From Cucumis sativus (taxonomy: Eukaryota; Streptophyta; Magnoliopsida; Cucurbitales; Cucurbitaceae), in NCBI RefSeq assembly GCF_000004075.3, contig NC_026660.2, positions 11,966,001-12,030,000 on the forward strand: DNA of 64,000 bases, in the 5' to 3' direction. This document shows, in pieces, positions 25,980-39,000 of this stretch. Position 1 is the stretch's first letter. The number at the start of each line of letters is the position of its first letter. A program made the position numbers and the translations under genes. Below the pieces are notes generated by a model. That model was not told where the DNA came from, did not search any database, and was given only the letters and a program-made list of their open reading frames with translations.

Positions 25980-27371
25980 TCGTGTTGGAGTTTTATACCA
26001 TTTTTTTTTCTTTTTAACTTTAACTTAATTTATTCATTTTGATTACGTGTTCATGAAGAGAAGTAAAGTAAAGTAAAGTGAATTAAATGAGTTTAAATTC
26101 ATAGGATATATATTATAAAGCATACCACACCATCTCAATTCTCAATTCTCAATTCTCAATTCATTTCATGAATAATATTAATATTACCTACTCTCCTAAA
26201 TACAACAAAACTAAATACAAACTTTTATCATCGAAACATTCATTTACCTTTTACCTCACATCTAATATTATCAACACATATCATTTTACTCTTTCAAACT
26301 ACAAAAACTACCATTCAAAATTACCGTGAGTGATCTCCAAACATGATATATTGATCAATGAAAAAAAAAAATCAAAAAAGAAAAAATTATCGAATAAATT
26401 CTTGAATAGTCAACCGTATTAATTAGTATTCCACCGAACTCGAATTATCCCAAACAAACCAAGTTATTTGATTATACAAATCATAATTAAATTGAAAGCT
26501 TGAAACATTTCATTAATCCATAATTTACAACAACCAAAACAAAGTCTACATTGACAACTCATTATATATATGATGTTACTCTTTCTCTCTCTCAATAAAA
26601 AAAACATCATAATCCTTGAAAATTTTCTAAATCTCATTTGGGTTCTTCAAATTGGTTTTTTTATTTATTTAGTTTGTTCAGACTTCCAAAAATTTTAATT
26701 TTATTATTTTAAATGATCATCATTCCCAAGGATGAATGAAGATGAAGTCCTAAATATATTTTATTTTATTACCACATTGAAAAAAAAAAAGTTATTTACT
26801 TCTAATTTTAATACAAAGTTTGTTAGGCCAATTATTTTTAGCTTATATTCAATTATATGCTAAAAACATTGAGCTTTGTGTGAGTTTGAACTTCAAATAC
26901 ATAATATATTTGACCATTAAAAATGAAAAATGAGAATCACAACATTCTTAGTTTATTCTCTCCTATTATTATTTATTTGTTTAAATAAAGTTACAGTGAC
27001 TACCTCAACCTTGTTGAAAAATAAATATTTGACCTAATCGAATAGAGTAAATATCGAAATCATCGAAATCATAATGGATTGGGTAGAAGTTCGGAGAATA
27101 TAACACATAATTAATGGTTTCTTCAATGATTTTACATGAAAACTCTAAAACAAATAAGGATAAAACAACGTATAAGATTTTTCTTTTATCATAGAGGAAG
27201 AATTAATAAAGTCTTTCATGTAACTCTCTAAGATTGAGTTTTATGTTTGATATCAATTTTTTCTTATTTGATTTGGTTTCACCTGTTTATTGTTAAAAGA
27301 AACTAGATCATAAAAGTAAATTCAAATGATTTTAAATAACGTGAAAGAACTAAAGTTTACAAATAAATAGA
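25980..27371. other. AT-rich intergenic region
   Basis: Promoter side of the PPR gene, then AT-rich DNA. Small tandem repeats: AAGTA units near 26060-26078 and a TCAATTC/CTCAATT repeat at 26132-26162. No gene recognised. Confidence 0.5.
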
Positions 27372-27377
27372 CACTAC

Positions 27378-28271
27378 TGTTCGCACGAGATTTCCGGAGA
27401 AATTTAATTCGTGGACTTGAACTTGGAGTTGATGTTGTATTTTTGTTGATTTGATGCGATGCGGTTCAATCTCTAGAATTTGATCCTCTGATTCTCTCTC
27501 AACTGTATGTCTACGCTTGATTTGGAGGAAGCGGAGCACGTGATGTTCTTGGAAGTTTGTTGAACGTCTACACTTGATTTGGAGAAGCGGAGCACGTGAT
27601 GTTCTTGAAGTTTATTGAACGTCTACGCTTGATTTGGAGAAGCGGAGCACGTGATGTTCTTGAAGTTTGTTGAACGTCTACGCTTGATTTGGAGAAGCGG
27701 AGCACGTGATGTTCTTCAAGTTGGTTGAATGCTTACGCTTGATTTGAGGAAGCGGAGCACGTGATGTTCTTGAAGTTGGAGTCTTGGAATAAAGTTTGTA
27801 TCTTCAAAGCAGCTTCAATCTTCGAGGGTGGTCAACTTCAGAAGTTAGGGAGTCTTCTAGCTCTTGGAAGAATTCTCTCTGGATCTTCTAGAGTCAAAAT
27901 TTTCCAACCCCTGCAAATGAAGAGAATTCCTCTATTTATAGAGTTCACTGGTGGGCTTTATGGGTTTGAACTTGGTTGGTCCATGGACCAGACCCATGGG
28001 CTCAACCATATGGACTTAGGTTATATTTAGTCTTTGGGCTCAATTAAGCTTATTTTTTTTGCTTAATTGAACTAAAATGATTAACTTAATCCAACGATTA
28101 ATATGAAAACATGTGGCATTATTAGAATGACCAATTTATTTATTTTAACTCTTTAATTTGGGGCATGTGTCAATTTTAATTAGTCCCAAATTTAATTATT
28201 TGTACTTTTCATCATTAACTTAATAAATGATGTGGCAACTTGTGATTGGTCTCAAAATTTCTTATTCAACA
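27378..28271 (-). mobile_element. Solo LTR of an LTR retrotransposon (894 bp)
   Basis: Begins TGTTCGCACGAG and ends TTATTCAACA, so it has TG..CA ends, and it is flanked by the perfect 5-bp duplication ACTAC at 27373-27377 and 28272-28276. The element reads on the minus strand: CTATAAATAGAGG near 27925-27940 is the likely TATA box, with U3 to its right and R/U5, including a 55-bp tandem array, to its left. No primer-binding site, polypurine tract or internal coding region flanks it, so it is a solo LTR left by recombination. Confidence 0.85.
27510..27775 (+). repeat. Five tandem copies of a 55-bp repeat containing a G-box
   Basis: Five adjacent copies, 50-57 bp each, share CGCTTGATTTGGAGAAGCGG followed by AGCACGTGATGTTCTTGAAG. 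Each contains CACGTG. The second to fourth copies are almost identical; the first and fifth differ by a few bases. They lie in the transcribed (R/U5) part of the solo LTR. Confidence 0.9.
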
Positions 28272-28665
28272 ACTACTACAAAATTGGCTTTTCTTGACAC
28301 ATAAATTTTGATTTCTCGATTGTTGTTGCAAAAGACCATCAACAGAAATATTTTTCTTGATGCAATGATTATCTTGAAGTTTCTGACGATCAAGAAAACA
28401 TCATTTATTTTGTGGACACATATGCAAAAATGGTAAAATATATGAGTTATTGGACTGGAGTTTTGTTGACGATAAAAAAACCTTCAAAAAAAGCATTGCT
28501 TGATGGACAATGCATATAAAAAATACCATATTATTTGACGGACATTGTCAATCAAGAAATCGTGTGGAAAAATAATTTTAAGCAATTTATTTTTCTTAAT
28601 GGCCAATGATCATCAAGGAAAACCTCCTTAATCCTTAATCAACATCGACCATCAAGAAAATTTTA

Positions 28666-31580
28666 AAATTAATATTTATATTTATATTAAATTGTTTCAC
28701 TTCCTTTTTGCCATATATATTTTGTAATTTGTTGTCATTTTTCTTTAGAAGTTTTTGTTTGTGGAAATTTTTTCTTCTTAACAGAGTTGGAAAATTTTGA
28801 AAATTTTGACTCACTTTATACTGCAAGAAATTCCAACATGATTTTTTTTTCAAATCTGGTTCTAGGATGGATTGTGTAGCCAAATCTAAACTACCAATTT
28901 GGTAGAAGATCGTACCAATACCTCAACTAAGGGAAAAAATATGAAAAGGAAGAGAAAAACTGAAATATTTTTTAAAAAATAGTCATGATGTTTTTTATTT
29001 TTTTACCCGACTATAAATATTTTGGTGTTTTTTTTTATTATTTATGAAAATTAACCAATTAAAAAATAAAATTATTTATCAAAATATAGCATAATCTACA
29101 AGACTCCCTTGTTAATTTTTTTTTTTTTGTTATATTTTCATTTTTGTATTTTTCTTTTGTTGCTATCAACAATCATTTCCCTAAAATTTAAAAGAAATAA
29201 CTATAAATATAAAAAATTTAAAATAACTAAGTATATAGTAAAATTTTAACTGCCAAATTTGTACTAATCTTAAAATTTTCCAAGCAGACTGGATCGTATT
29301 TGGGCCATGATTTTCGTTGGACTACATGGTAATGTTAGTTGGGCTTGTAAATTGTAAAATTATTGGCCCATTCAACTGACTATTTGAGCCGAACCATCTC
29401 AAGCTTCAGTAAACCTGGGCCAGTTCGCCAGTGTGTGGGCTGGATGTCATATGTAACTGGTGAAGTGGTCTTCCCACCCATTACTGAGATAAGCCCTATC
29501 GTAATCTAACCCCATCGCTTTTTACTCATTTCGAACGTTAAAACAATCCTACTTAGAGGTAGCCTAAGTTGAAACCAAACAGAAAATAAGAGAAAATTAT
29601 GAGTGAGCCACTCAAGGAGTTATCCTATGAATATTTTTATTGTAATTGCTAAACTCTTTATCTTTGTATAGTAAAATTTCATTCCATTGAACATATTGTC
29701 TCCCAGATGTAAGCGATTTTGCACTGAATTGCAATATCAATCTTTGTGTCTTTTTTTTTCTTGTTTAATTTATTATGTGATGGTCCTCTTGTCGTACGTA
29801 TTGTTTGTGATATCATACTTGACATGTGTTATATGTTAGATCCACATTTTGTGTTTTCATTATACGTTATATTATATCATGTGTAATAAATTTTATTTTA
29901 CTAAATAACATAAAAATATAGTTGTCAAACAAATTTACGTTTTCAAACCAATACAAATAGTTGTTTAAGTTACATGCACATTAGAAATTGCCGGTTAGTA
30001 TAGGCTAGTAGTAAGCATTGCATATCATTTTTCATCGAATGTTATATGAATATCGGTAACATGATTGAAGAAAAAAAAAAACAACAATAGAAAATAATGA
30101 TTAAAAAAACTACAATCCAACTCAATCTGACCATTACTCTTAATTTCTTTAACATACCCTCGAGAATTCCCACCAATCCAACTTATTTGAAACAAGAAAT
30201 TCTCAATAATCATGATTTCATTACCTTCGTAATTTTTTTATTATAAAATTAGTAAATAGATATATTGTTTTGTTTTTATTTTTCAAAAAAAGAAAAAGAA
30301 AAATTCATGATAGTTAGCTAAAAGTTTCATTTTTTACCGTTTGACACAATACATACGTCATTTTTTAAATTGTAGTAAAACAATTTAGAGTTTATTAATG
30401 ATATGGATAGTTAGCGATAGTCTAAAACTTTACTATATTTTAAAAATATTTTAGTTCATTTGAAAATGTCATTTTTCAATTAAAAAAATCAAACTTTAAA
30501 TATACTCATATGGTATTGTCCAAGTGTAATGATTTTTTTAAAAAGAAAAAATTTACCATTTGAATAAATTAAAGAAACAATAGAATTCATTTAAATAAAC
30601 TGAAGTTGAAAAAAATATTTGAAGAGTAATTGTTAATCTAAAGAATTCCAATCCCCATTGAGGAATCCCACGTGGTTAAAATCAATGGATCTCATGACCT
30701 TCATTCTTTTACAACCTATACTTTTACCTTCATCTCATGATCTCATCACCATCGTGCCTGTCGCTCGTAGCCATTTCGCCTCCACCGTTGTCGCATATCG
30801 TTATATATTAGTTTGATGTGATTTTTGTTTTATTTACAATATAAAATATGATTTAAATTAGAAATTAGGGTTTTGAATTAGTTTTTGTTTTAGGAATGAT
30901 ATTTTGAGTTATGTTTTAGTTTGGAATTAACAATTGGGTGTTTGATTAAGGAGTCGATCTTGCACATTTCTGTTTTATAAATTTTTCATATATGTTTATT
31001 AGGTGATTTCATTTACTAATGGATAATTAGAAGAAATCCAAATGTATGAATAATTTGTTAATGTAATTGTAATGAAATGTGCAAATTAAGTAGGTTAAGA
31101 AAATTGAAAAGTTTAAGTAAGTTAAATTTGAGAGAAATAATATAAAATGATATATTTAAGAAAATGGAGAAATTAATATTAGGTAGAAAAAAAAAAAGAG
31201 AAAGAGGGAAGGGAAGGGGGAGGGGACGCTTCAAATCTATGTTTATTTAGTTGATGAAATTGTATTATTGAAGTACAAAAGTATTGAATATTATTGTATT
31301 TATACGATGAGGGGTACAACAACGACTATCCTACTATTGATTATGGTAGTCTCTTCTCTTTAGTGCAGACTTTATTTATAATTAATTAGATATAGTAGGG
31401 TGTTTGGTTAGTTTGTTTTGGCTATACTGCAGTTATGGTAGCCTTTGTGTAGTTGAACTTAGCTTCAGTTAAAAGAGATGGAAGATTTGGCATAACTTAT
31501 TCATGGTGTAAGTAAGTGTAGGGTTTGATATAGAGGAATATAGGACTAATGATCAAACATATTTATATTTTATGTATTTG
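28666..31580. other. Intergenic, partly transposon-derived
   Basis: AT-rich DNA. The segment at 29280-29620 is less AT-rich and contains TGGGCC/GGCCCA motifs (29299, 29382, 29430), resembling a plant housekeeping promoter. It is followed by an ATG at 29600 (MSEPLKELSYEYF, stop soon after). No gene could be built from it. Confidence 0.35.
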
Positions 31581-32015
31581 ATGATGGACAAGAGTTGAAT
31601 GAAAGTTAAGAATAAGTTATCGGTTGAGTATAGAGAGGGTGTGTCCCAATTTTTAGTGATTGTCAAGTTCCATGTTGATGCTTACAGACGAATAAGGTGT
31701 CCATGTAAGAGATGTATGAACTCAAATTGGTACTCATTAGAAGGTGTGGGGCAACATCTATTAACCATCGAAATATACCCCTCCTATACAGAATGGTTGT
31801 ATCATGGAGATCCAGTGAACTTCCATAGAGGTATTGAAGGTTTGATGAAGGAACCAGTAGTAACCCTTTTAATGAATGAACTAGGTAATAACCCTTTTGA
31901 TGAAGAAGATGAAATGTTTGATATGCTTAGCAATTTACAAGCTTCGATTGAACACGAACGAAAAATAGAAGCTTCCATTGGGATAGATATAGAAGAAGAA
32001 ACATCAAACATGTAA
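31581..32015 (+). pseudogene. CACTA transposase-associated N-terminal domain, disrupted
   Basis: The conserved start MMDKS at 31581 is followed by TGA where the family has Trp (MDKSW), then MKVKNKLSVEYREGVSQFL continues in the same frame to 32015. The sequence has the zinc-ribbon-like pattern IRCPCKRCMN, then GQHLL and YTEWLYHGD, diagnostic of the transposase-associated domain of En/Spm (CACTA) elements, followed by an acidic FDEEDEMFDML region. The catalytic transposase core is absent, so this is a non-autonomous, pseudogenised remnant. A related, differently broken copy lies at 61671-62042 on the minus strand. Confidence 0.8.
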
Positions 32016-32352
32016 TATTATTCAAACCTTTGCCAACGTGAATGGTAAGGACGTCGGCAAAAGTTTAAACATTAATTTTTATTCAAAACTTTGTCGACGT
32101 CCTTACACGTGACGTCAGCGAAAGTTGTATTTTAATAATATTATTTAAACCTTTGCCGACGTCGTGTGTAAGTACGTTGGAATTTTTTTTAAACAAAAGT
32201 TAATGTTTAAACTTTTGTCGACGTCATAGTCAATCGCGTTGACATTACCCCTTATCCAGATGTGTATTCCACCACGTCGGCGTTGTCGCTCTTCGCTGAC
32301 GTCGTTTTTCTTGACGTCTATGGCATCGGTAAAAGTCTCATTTCTTGTAGTG
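32016..32352 (+). mobile_element. Subterminal repeats and 3' terminus of a CACTA element
   Basis: Repeated and inverted motifs containing CGACGTC occur between 32030 and 32330 (TTTGCCGACGTC, TTTGTCGACGTC, GACGTCGGCAAAAG). The stretch ends in TTTCTTGTAGTG at 32352, the TAGTG end complementary to CACTA. The 3 bp beyond the end are GAA; no CACTA end preceded by GAA was found upstream. The left end is therefore lost or unrecognised. Confidence 0.7.
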
Positions 32353-34215
32353 GAATTCAATTGAAGAGGAAAAATATAAAAAGAAAAATAAAGATAATAA
32401 TCGCATAAAAATAATGGGAGAAGAAGAAGAATGATTTGAGAACAATGATGATGATCATGAATTCAAAGAAAAATAAAAGGAAAAATGCAGAAAAAGAAGA
32501 AGAGAAGAGAAGAAAAAACTAATAAAAAAGAAAAATAAAGAGAATTACAGAAGAAGAAGAGATGATCATGATCATAAATTCATTCAAAAAGAGAACGAAG
32601 AAAAAAAGAGAAGAAGAAGATCAAGAAGAATTGACCTACCACCGTCATGAGGAGGATTCGATAACAATATGACACCATTGAAACCTATCGTTCGTGACCG
32701 TCGTCGCTCCAACTCGTCGATGATGAGAAATATGAAGAAGAAATCCACACAATTAAACATACACCGAGAGCAATTTTGTAATTTATATATGAAAAAACAA
32801 TGAACTTGAATGGAATTTTGAATATTGTTATATATTTTTATAAATTAGAGTGAATTAAGAAATTAATGGATTGTTAAGAATTTTAACATAAAGAAAATAA
32901 AGAGACCTCACAGCTAGCTAGAAGGTTTCCATTCTACCTCATGCCTCTCTTGTTGAACAATTTCTAACGTTAGAATGCAATCAAATGGCTAAGTTATGTA
33001 AACATACATCTATTGTTATTTACGAGTATGACATTAGGGTTTAAGACATTATATATAGATCTTTTAAACTTAAATTCGAGGAGTCTCTACAATCTCAAAA
33101 TTATTATTATGAACTAAACAACAAACTAATTTCTTCTGCAAAAATGTTAGTCGATATTTATTCATTGATCTCATAACACCTAATGTATTCCAAATGCATT
33201 TTTCTGATGAGAATTTGGGTTTTAATTACTTTTCAAGTGGTCCAAGAGAGGATGAAGTTTGTTTTCAAAGAATGTGATGAACAGAAGATGAAAGTGAAAC
33301 AGCAGCCATTTGAAAATCAACACAAAAAAGTGGAAATTAACTTGTATGTATGTAATGTGTATATAATTATTTAACGCACTAAAATTTCACAAGCAAAGAA
33401 ACACTTCAAATCAACTTCACATTGTCCATAAATTGCAAAGACATATTTCTATTTTTGGAAGATTAAACCTTTGGCCTAACTCATCCATGGTTGTGTATTT
33501 TTTATTTTGCTAAAATTTTTCTCCCCTCTTTGCCCTTTCCCTTCCACCATTTTGGCCTTCCTTTAAACCCTAATAATTCCAAACTCTCGACTTTTTAAAG
33601 ATTAACACTTAATATTTAACCTAATCTCTATTTATATATATGTCTTTCTTTCTTTTCACCCTTATTATTGCCTTTTGGATATAACATGTGATGAGAATAT
33701 TCCCCAAATGTCTCTCCTCATTTCATATTGCTTTTCAACTTTTTTGAATATTTTATAAAGCAAAAAGATGGGTAGCACCTAAATTAGGAATGTCTAAGGG
33801 TTTTTTCCTCTCTTCACCGACACAAACGTAACAAAACGAAAAAAACGGTATCATAAAATGCAAAAGTTAGACATTAACTCCAATTAACCAAAGAATTAAC
33901 ATTACCGTTTGATTGTTAATTATTTAGATTTCAAACCAATAGTATATATTACTAATAGAAAACGATAACGATGTTGATATTTTCTTTTAATTCATATTTA
34001 GTCATGAATACAATACTACAATTAGAGACTTAGTTAAATCAAGAAACATCCATATAAAAAAGACAAATAAATTTACAATTTCAGTTCATAAGTCGTCGTT
34101 GTCCTTCCTTCTTCATAACTTTTCTTCTTTTACTTTCGCTTTGTTCTCAAGTACGAACAATAATTAGATTGAGACGTGTCGAGAAAGGGTTGAAAGCCTT
34201 TTTCTTTTTATTCTT
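32353..34215. other. Intergenic region
   Basis: Purine-rich GAAGAAGA tracts (32370-32640), then AT-rich sequence up to the 3' end of the GNAT gene. ORFs of about 60 residues have no recognisable domains. Confidence 0.45.
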
Positions 34216-36091
34216 TTATACCTCTCTTGGGTCTACAAAAAGAGTTCTAATAGGTGGGGTATTTGTCCATTCCAATATATGATCATCATGATCATGATCA
34301 TTGCTGATATTATTATTATTTTTCTTACTTTTCAAGGACTTTATGCACCAAAAATCTTCATAACATGATAGCAATTTCCAATGAGGAATCTCCATTTTCA
34401 GGTCATCATCTTCATCACCACTAATCTCAGTAACAATAGCTTTACAATTATGATCCTTTGAATTATTCATTGCCATATTGTGCACAAATTTGCACAAAGC
34501 TCCAACCAATCTCTCAGAAAAAGGCCCCTCATGGTGCAATCCATAAACAAAATAGAACCCGAATGGCTTGAAAAAATTAGGCACCAAAACAAGCTTAAAG
34601 CATGGCAAAATTTTGTCCATAATTTTCAAACTCTTTGTGTAAATTACCCATGCAAATGGTGCTTTTCCTAGCCTTAGCCTGAAAACTTCCCCACTATTCC
34701 ATAGACTTACAATGGCCCAGCTGCTTTGCTCGTTTCCGCCTGTGGTGCTCGACGACGACCTCAACGGATAATGTTGTTGTTTGAAATTTGCCATCCATGT
34801 CCCTAAACTCAACTTGTTTTTCAATATGTTTTTTATGTCTTTGGGAAAGAGCTCTGTTGAGGCCATGTGTTTTTTGTATATTGCTTCTGCATCTTCTATT
34901 TTTAGCTTTTGAATTTTGATTTCTGATGAATTGATGTTGTATGGATGGTTTCTTACTGGGTTTACCAAAATTCTTCCAGTTCTAAACTTTATGTACCTGT
35001 TGGGAAAAGAATAAAAATGTTTAAATAAATTTCTAATATATCTCTAAACTTAATACGAATGTAACATTAAGTTTCAAAATACTATAAATATAAATATATA
35101 AGAGACATTTTAAAATCGTTAAAATCACTTTTATCCAATTCTAAATTAATTTGAGTAAAATATGAATTCAATTCCACGTATAAAATATAAATAATGTTTA
35201 AAAAGTGTGAAGATAAACCCATTAAATAAATTTTGTATAAGAAAAAGGACCGTAGGTAATCATCTTAAAACTACTCTCAAAATATTTTGAGTGACTTTTA
35301 AAATTTTATTTTTATATCTAAATATTGTCTTGTTGAAAATAGCTCCACCGTATAATAACATAGATATTAGTCATCATCATATAATAGCAGTCTCATACAA
35401 CCAATAAGTAATTATCGAAAAATCTAACTAAAAATTTCTAGTTGATTAGATAAACAACACCAATCACCATTTCAAATAACACAATTAAATATGGGGATTT
35501 TGGAAGATTAGTTATAGAGAAAATACCTCAAATTATTGATGAAGAGATTAAGAGAGGCATGGTTATCTTTCTCAGCAGCCATACAACAATAATCAACATC
35601 ATTGGAAACAAACCAATCTTCCAAACGGCGAACGAGGGCAGCCCCAATCCCACGGCGGCGATACGGCGGAGCCACTCTCAAACCAAGAACGTATCCCACT
35701 TTAACCACCAAGCCGGGTGGCGGGGGTTTATGAGGAGTAAAAAAGACAGCTTTTATTGATCCTTGAATAACACCAACCACTTCCTTGTCACACTCAGCAA
35801 CCTAAAAATTTAAAAATTAAATACAATTAATTTCACAAAGCAATAATTAAGTTAATCCATAAAGAAAAACATACAATTAATTAGATTAAATGAAATTACC
35901 AGCATTTTATACATAGGACTATTACGAATCCTACAAATGGGGTCACCCAAATTATCAGTGAAGAGAAACACACGTTTTGATTGGCCAATTTCACATCTTC
36001 TTTCAAGGTCTAAGACTTGAGCTTTATCAGAGAATTGGCCTTCATCATTATGATCTTCATAGCTTCGAATAACAAACCCATTAAATTCCAT
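34216..36091 (-). CDS. HLS1-like GNAT N-acetyltransferase (At2g30090-like)
   Basis: Three exons on the minus strand: 35900-36091, 35527-35801, 34216-34996. They sum to 1248 nt, or 415 residues, near the 400-odd of HOOKLESS1. The N-terminal half is a GNAT fold: FVIRSYEDHNDEGQ at the start, then VVGVIQGSIK, and acetyl-CoA-binding motif A VGYVLGLRVAPPYRRRGIG, with R112-R113-R114-G115-I116-G117. AAEKDNHASLNLFINNLRY crosses the second junction and continues YIKFRTGRILVNPV. The C-terminal half (LSLGTWMANF, APFAWVIYTKS, FGFYFVYGLHHEGP) is characteristic of HLS1-like proteins rather than generic acetyltransferases. HLS1 acts in apical-hook and auxin/ethylene responses, and its substrate is unclear. 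An Asn/Asp/His-rich patch (NNNNISNDHDHDDH) near the C-terminus looks species-specific. Confidence 0.92.
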
Positions 36092-39000
36092 TAATTAAAG
36101 AGAATATATATATATAATATAATATAAGGTTTCAGGGGGGGGGGGGGATATGATTTTAGAAAAAAAACAAATGAGAGGGGGAAATAATTTAATATTTATA
36201 TGAGAAGAAAGGGGTTTAATTGTAAATATGTAATGGATATATATCAACATCAAAATGGTAGATAAATTTTTCTTGAAAATTAATATGAGACAAAAAGTGA
36301 TTAATGATAGAACGTGTTGTTTGTCTATGGTTTACCCTTGTTAACTTCTCTTTTACTTATTATAGGCAGACCACGTTAGGGTAACCTTATGGATCCATAA
36401 AACTCTCTCTCTCTCTTCCTTGTTTATTTAACTACAATCACTCTAATTCCGTCATTTAAATTTTGTTGGTTTTGATCCATATACTATCAATATTTGGTTT
36501 GATTTAATCCTTCATTGAAGCCAACGTGAGTTAATTAATTCTATTATTCTAGAAGCTTCATAATCTCATCACCTAGATCGATGTAGTAGGTCCAATCTCC
36601 TATCTCGTGGTGTTATTGTATTAAAAAACGTTTTTGAAAAAGAATGGACCAAAGTTTATAGAGATAGAAATAGATAATTTAAAGGTATAATATAAAATTG
36701 AACCTTTTAGATTAAAATAGGTCAAATCTACAAATTTCTTTTCCTAAGGTTAGGAGAAAGTTTTTTTTCTTTTAAAAAAAATACTTCCATTAACCAATAA
36801 CGAGGCTAGAACCAATCAAAACCTCAAACAACAATTACAATCAAAATAAGAAATTTCTTAACATGTGAACAAAATCAGAATTTAATCTTTATCTTTTATA
36901 AGGAAAACTTAGTCTATATGATTTTATAATTCTCTCGTGACTAATTAGGAGACATTTATCAAACCATTAAAATTATTTATGAAATTTTTTTATTAAACTA
37001 AAAGAAATAAATACTGAGTTTTGAAACTATAAGAAGTAAAATTCTAATGAATTTTGACTTTCATCCTTCTTATAGCACATGTGAGCTGACATGAAAAGGC
37101 TAATAACTTCAAAAATGATCAAAGCAATATTTGAACAAGCACTTGGAAGGGATAGAGACGAAATTAATAAAAGAAAAGGATATTAAAACCTAATGAATTA
37201 AGATAGAATGGAAATGGAAAAGAGACCAAGATTGAGTCGAGGGAGAGAATATATAAATGTAATATTACAAAGAAATGATGAGTACATTTTTTTTTTTGGT
37301 TAGAACCTTTTCAAAAATGAGGAAAACTAGAAATTCTTACCTTAAAAAACTACATATATACAAATGGCAAAAAAGCATTGATGACAACAAAATTCCAATT
37401 TCATGGCAATCAATTTTTGTATTATTATATTTATTTTATTTTTCAAAGCATTGATTGATTCACATTGCAATGGAAAAAGAGTTTCAATTTTTTTCTTTTT
37501 TTTTTTTTGGGTTAATATTGGGGTGGTCCACTGCTTCTCTAATTTCATAGCTTTTAAGTGACATTTATGTGATATAAATTTACATATTGGCTAAGTGGGT
37601 GAAAGTGAAATGGCACTAAATGAAGGCCATATGTCTAATTGCATTTGCAATCAATACATTTTCGTCTTCTTTCATTTTTCTACTTCTACTCTTTCCTTTT
37701 TAATCTTATTCACTTACTCTCCAAATTTTTATTTGAAAAATTACGATCACATTCAATTTGTCTAATTTTTGTTTGAAAAATTGTGATCACATTGAATTTA
37801 TCGATTTTACAAATTAGAAAAAGTAGTGACATAATTTTTATTATCGTAAATCTTTTTACTATTTCTACAAGTATACCTTTTTGTTTATCTTTTTTTTATT
37901 GAAAGAGTCTCTTAATGTTAGAGTTAAAAATACTTGTTATTTAGTAAAAAAATTAAAATTAATAAACAAAATAGTGAAACTTATATTCAATTTAAATAAA
38001 TTAATACAAATCGACACTAGAAACAAAGTTAATATTAATAAAAATTTGAGATTTTGAAAAATACAAACCTTCAAATCTATGTAAAATTATAACATTTTGA
38101 AAATTTAAAACTACTTTCAAACCAACCACAAAACTTTAAAACATAAAAGTGCAAGATCTTGAAATTTTAGATGAAATGAAATCTAAATTGAATAAAAGAT
38201 GTATATTTTATTTTTTTATTACTCTTTTTAGAATATACATCAATTCAAAGGCACAATACAAATAAGTAGTGTTAGGGTGTGCACGGGTGAATCATAACCC
38301 ATTTTGTAATTACTAAACTGTCACTGAATTAACTATGACCAATTTAGCAAGTGTTTAAACCGGTCTTAAATGGTAAGGAGTATTAATCATGATAAGTCTA
38401 CGATATTACTCCTCCCTCCTCTTCTTCAACAAGGTAAGTACAGTCAATTCCATTTTTATGAGTGGACTTGATTCTTTAGTTAGTATTCATCCATGAAGAT
38501 TCTTATCTTAAACCCCCTATGTAACCACACCAAAATCTACCTTTCTCCATTACCTGAGGAACTATTTTTTCCAATGTATTTAGTGGAAAAATGATGTTAA
38601 AGGGGCCCTTCTCCTCCTCCACACCACGTGTTTGGCAAACGTGGGGTTAGTGAATGATAAGAAAGCCAATAGGTGCACAATAATATGCCCTATAAGAACT
38701 TTATGTCACACTTTTGCATTTCCCCCCTCTAGTTACCATTTGGGAATTTAATTTCAAGTGTCATTCAAGTATGGACCCTTGATTTGAATATCATCCTTAT
38801 CAAATAAATTATTTAAGCAGGTCGGTGCAACATATACAACCCTATATAGTTAGAATTGTTCAACTATACTTATTTCTTTCCAAATTCAAAATTGGTTAAG
38901 TAATAATAATAATATGTATTTTTTTTCTTGAAAGAAAACATAAATACATTTTTTTAAAACAATAAAGTAAAATAAATCAAAATAGGGAAGTGTAGTAGGG

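Larger units (their letters stand above)
27372..28665 (+). mobile_element. CACTA transposon terminus and subterminal repeats, split by a solo LTR
   Basis: If the solo LTR at 27378-28271 and one copy of its target duplication are removed, the sequence reads CACTACTACAAAATTGGC, a typical CACTA-family end, starting at 27372. From 28290 to 28665 there are repeated short motifs in both orientations (TTTCTTGATG, CATCAAGAAAA, TTGATGGACAATG, GGCCAATGATCATCAAGG), as expected of subterminal transposase-binding repeats. The matching right end was not found, so this is a relic or the left part of a larger, decayed element. Confidence 0.6.

Noticed and set aside
27372-32352. One single CACTA element spanning both CACTA ends
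   Set aside because: The 3-bp flanks differ (AGA and GAA) and the subterminal motifs are different, so the two ends probably belong to separate elements.
36136-36148. G13 run as a quadruplex-type regulatory element
   Set aside because: A single homopolymer tract without spaced G runs; more likely slippage or an assembly artefact.
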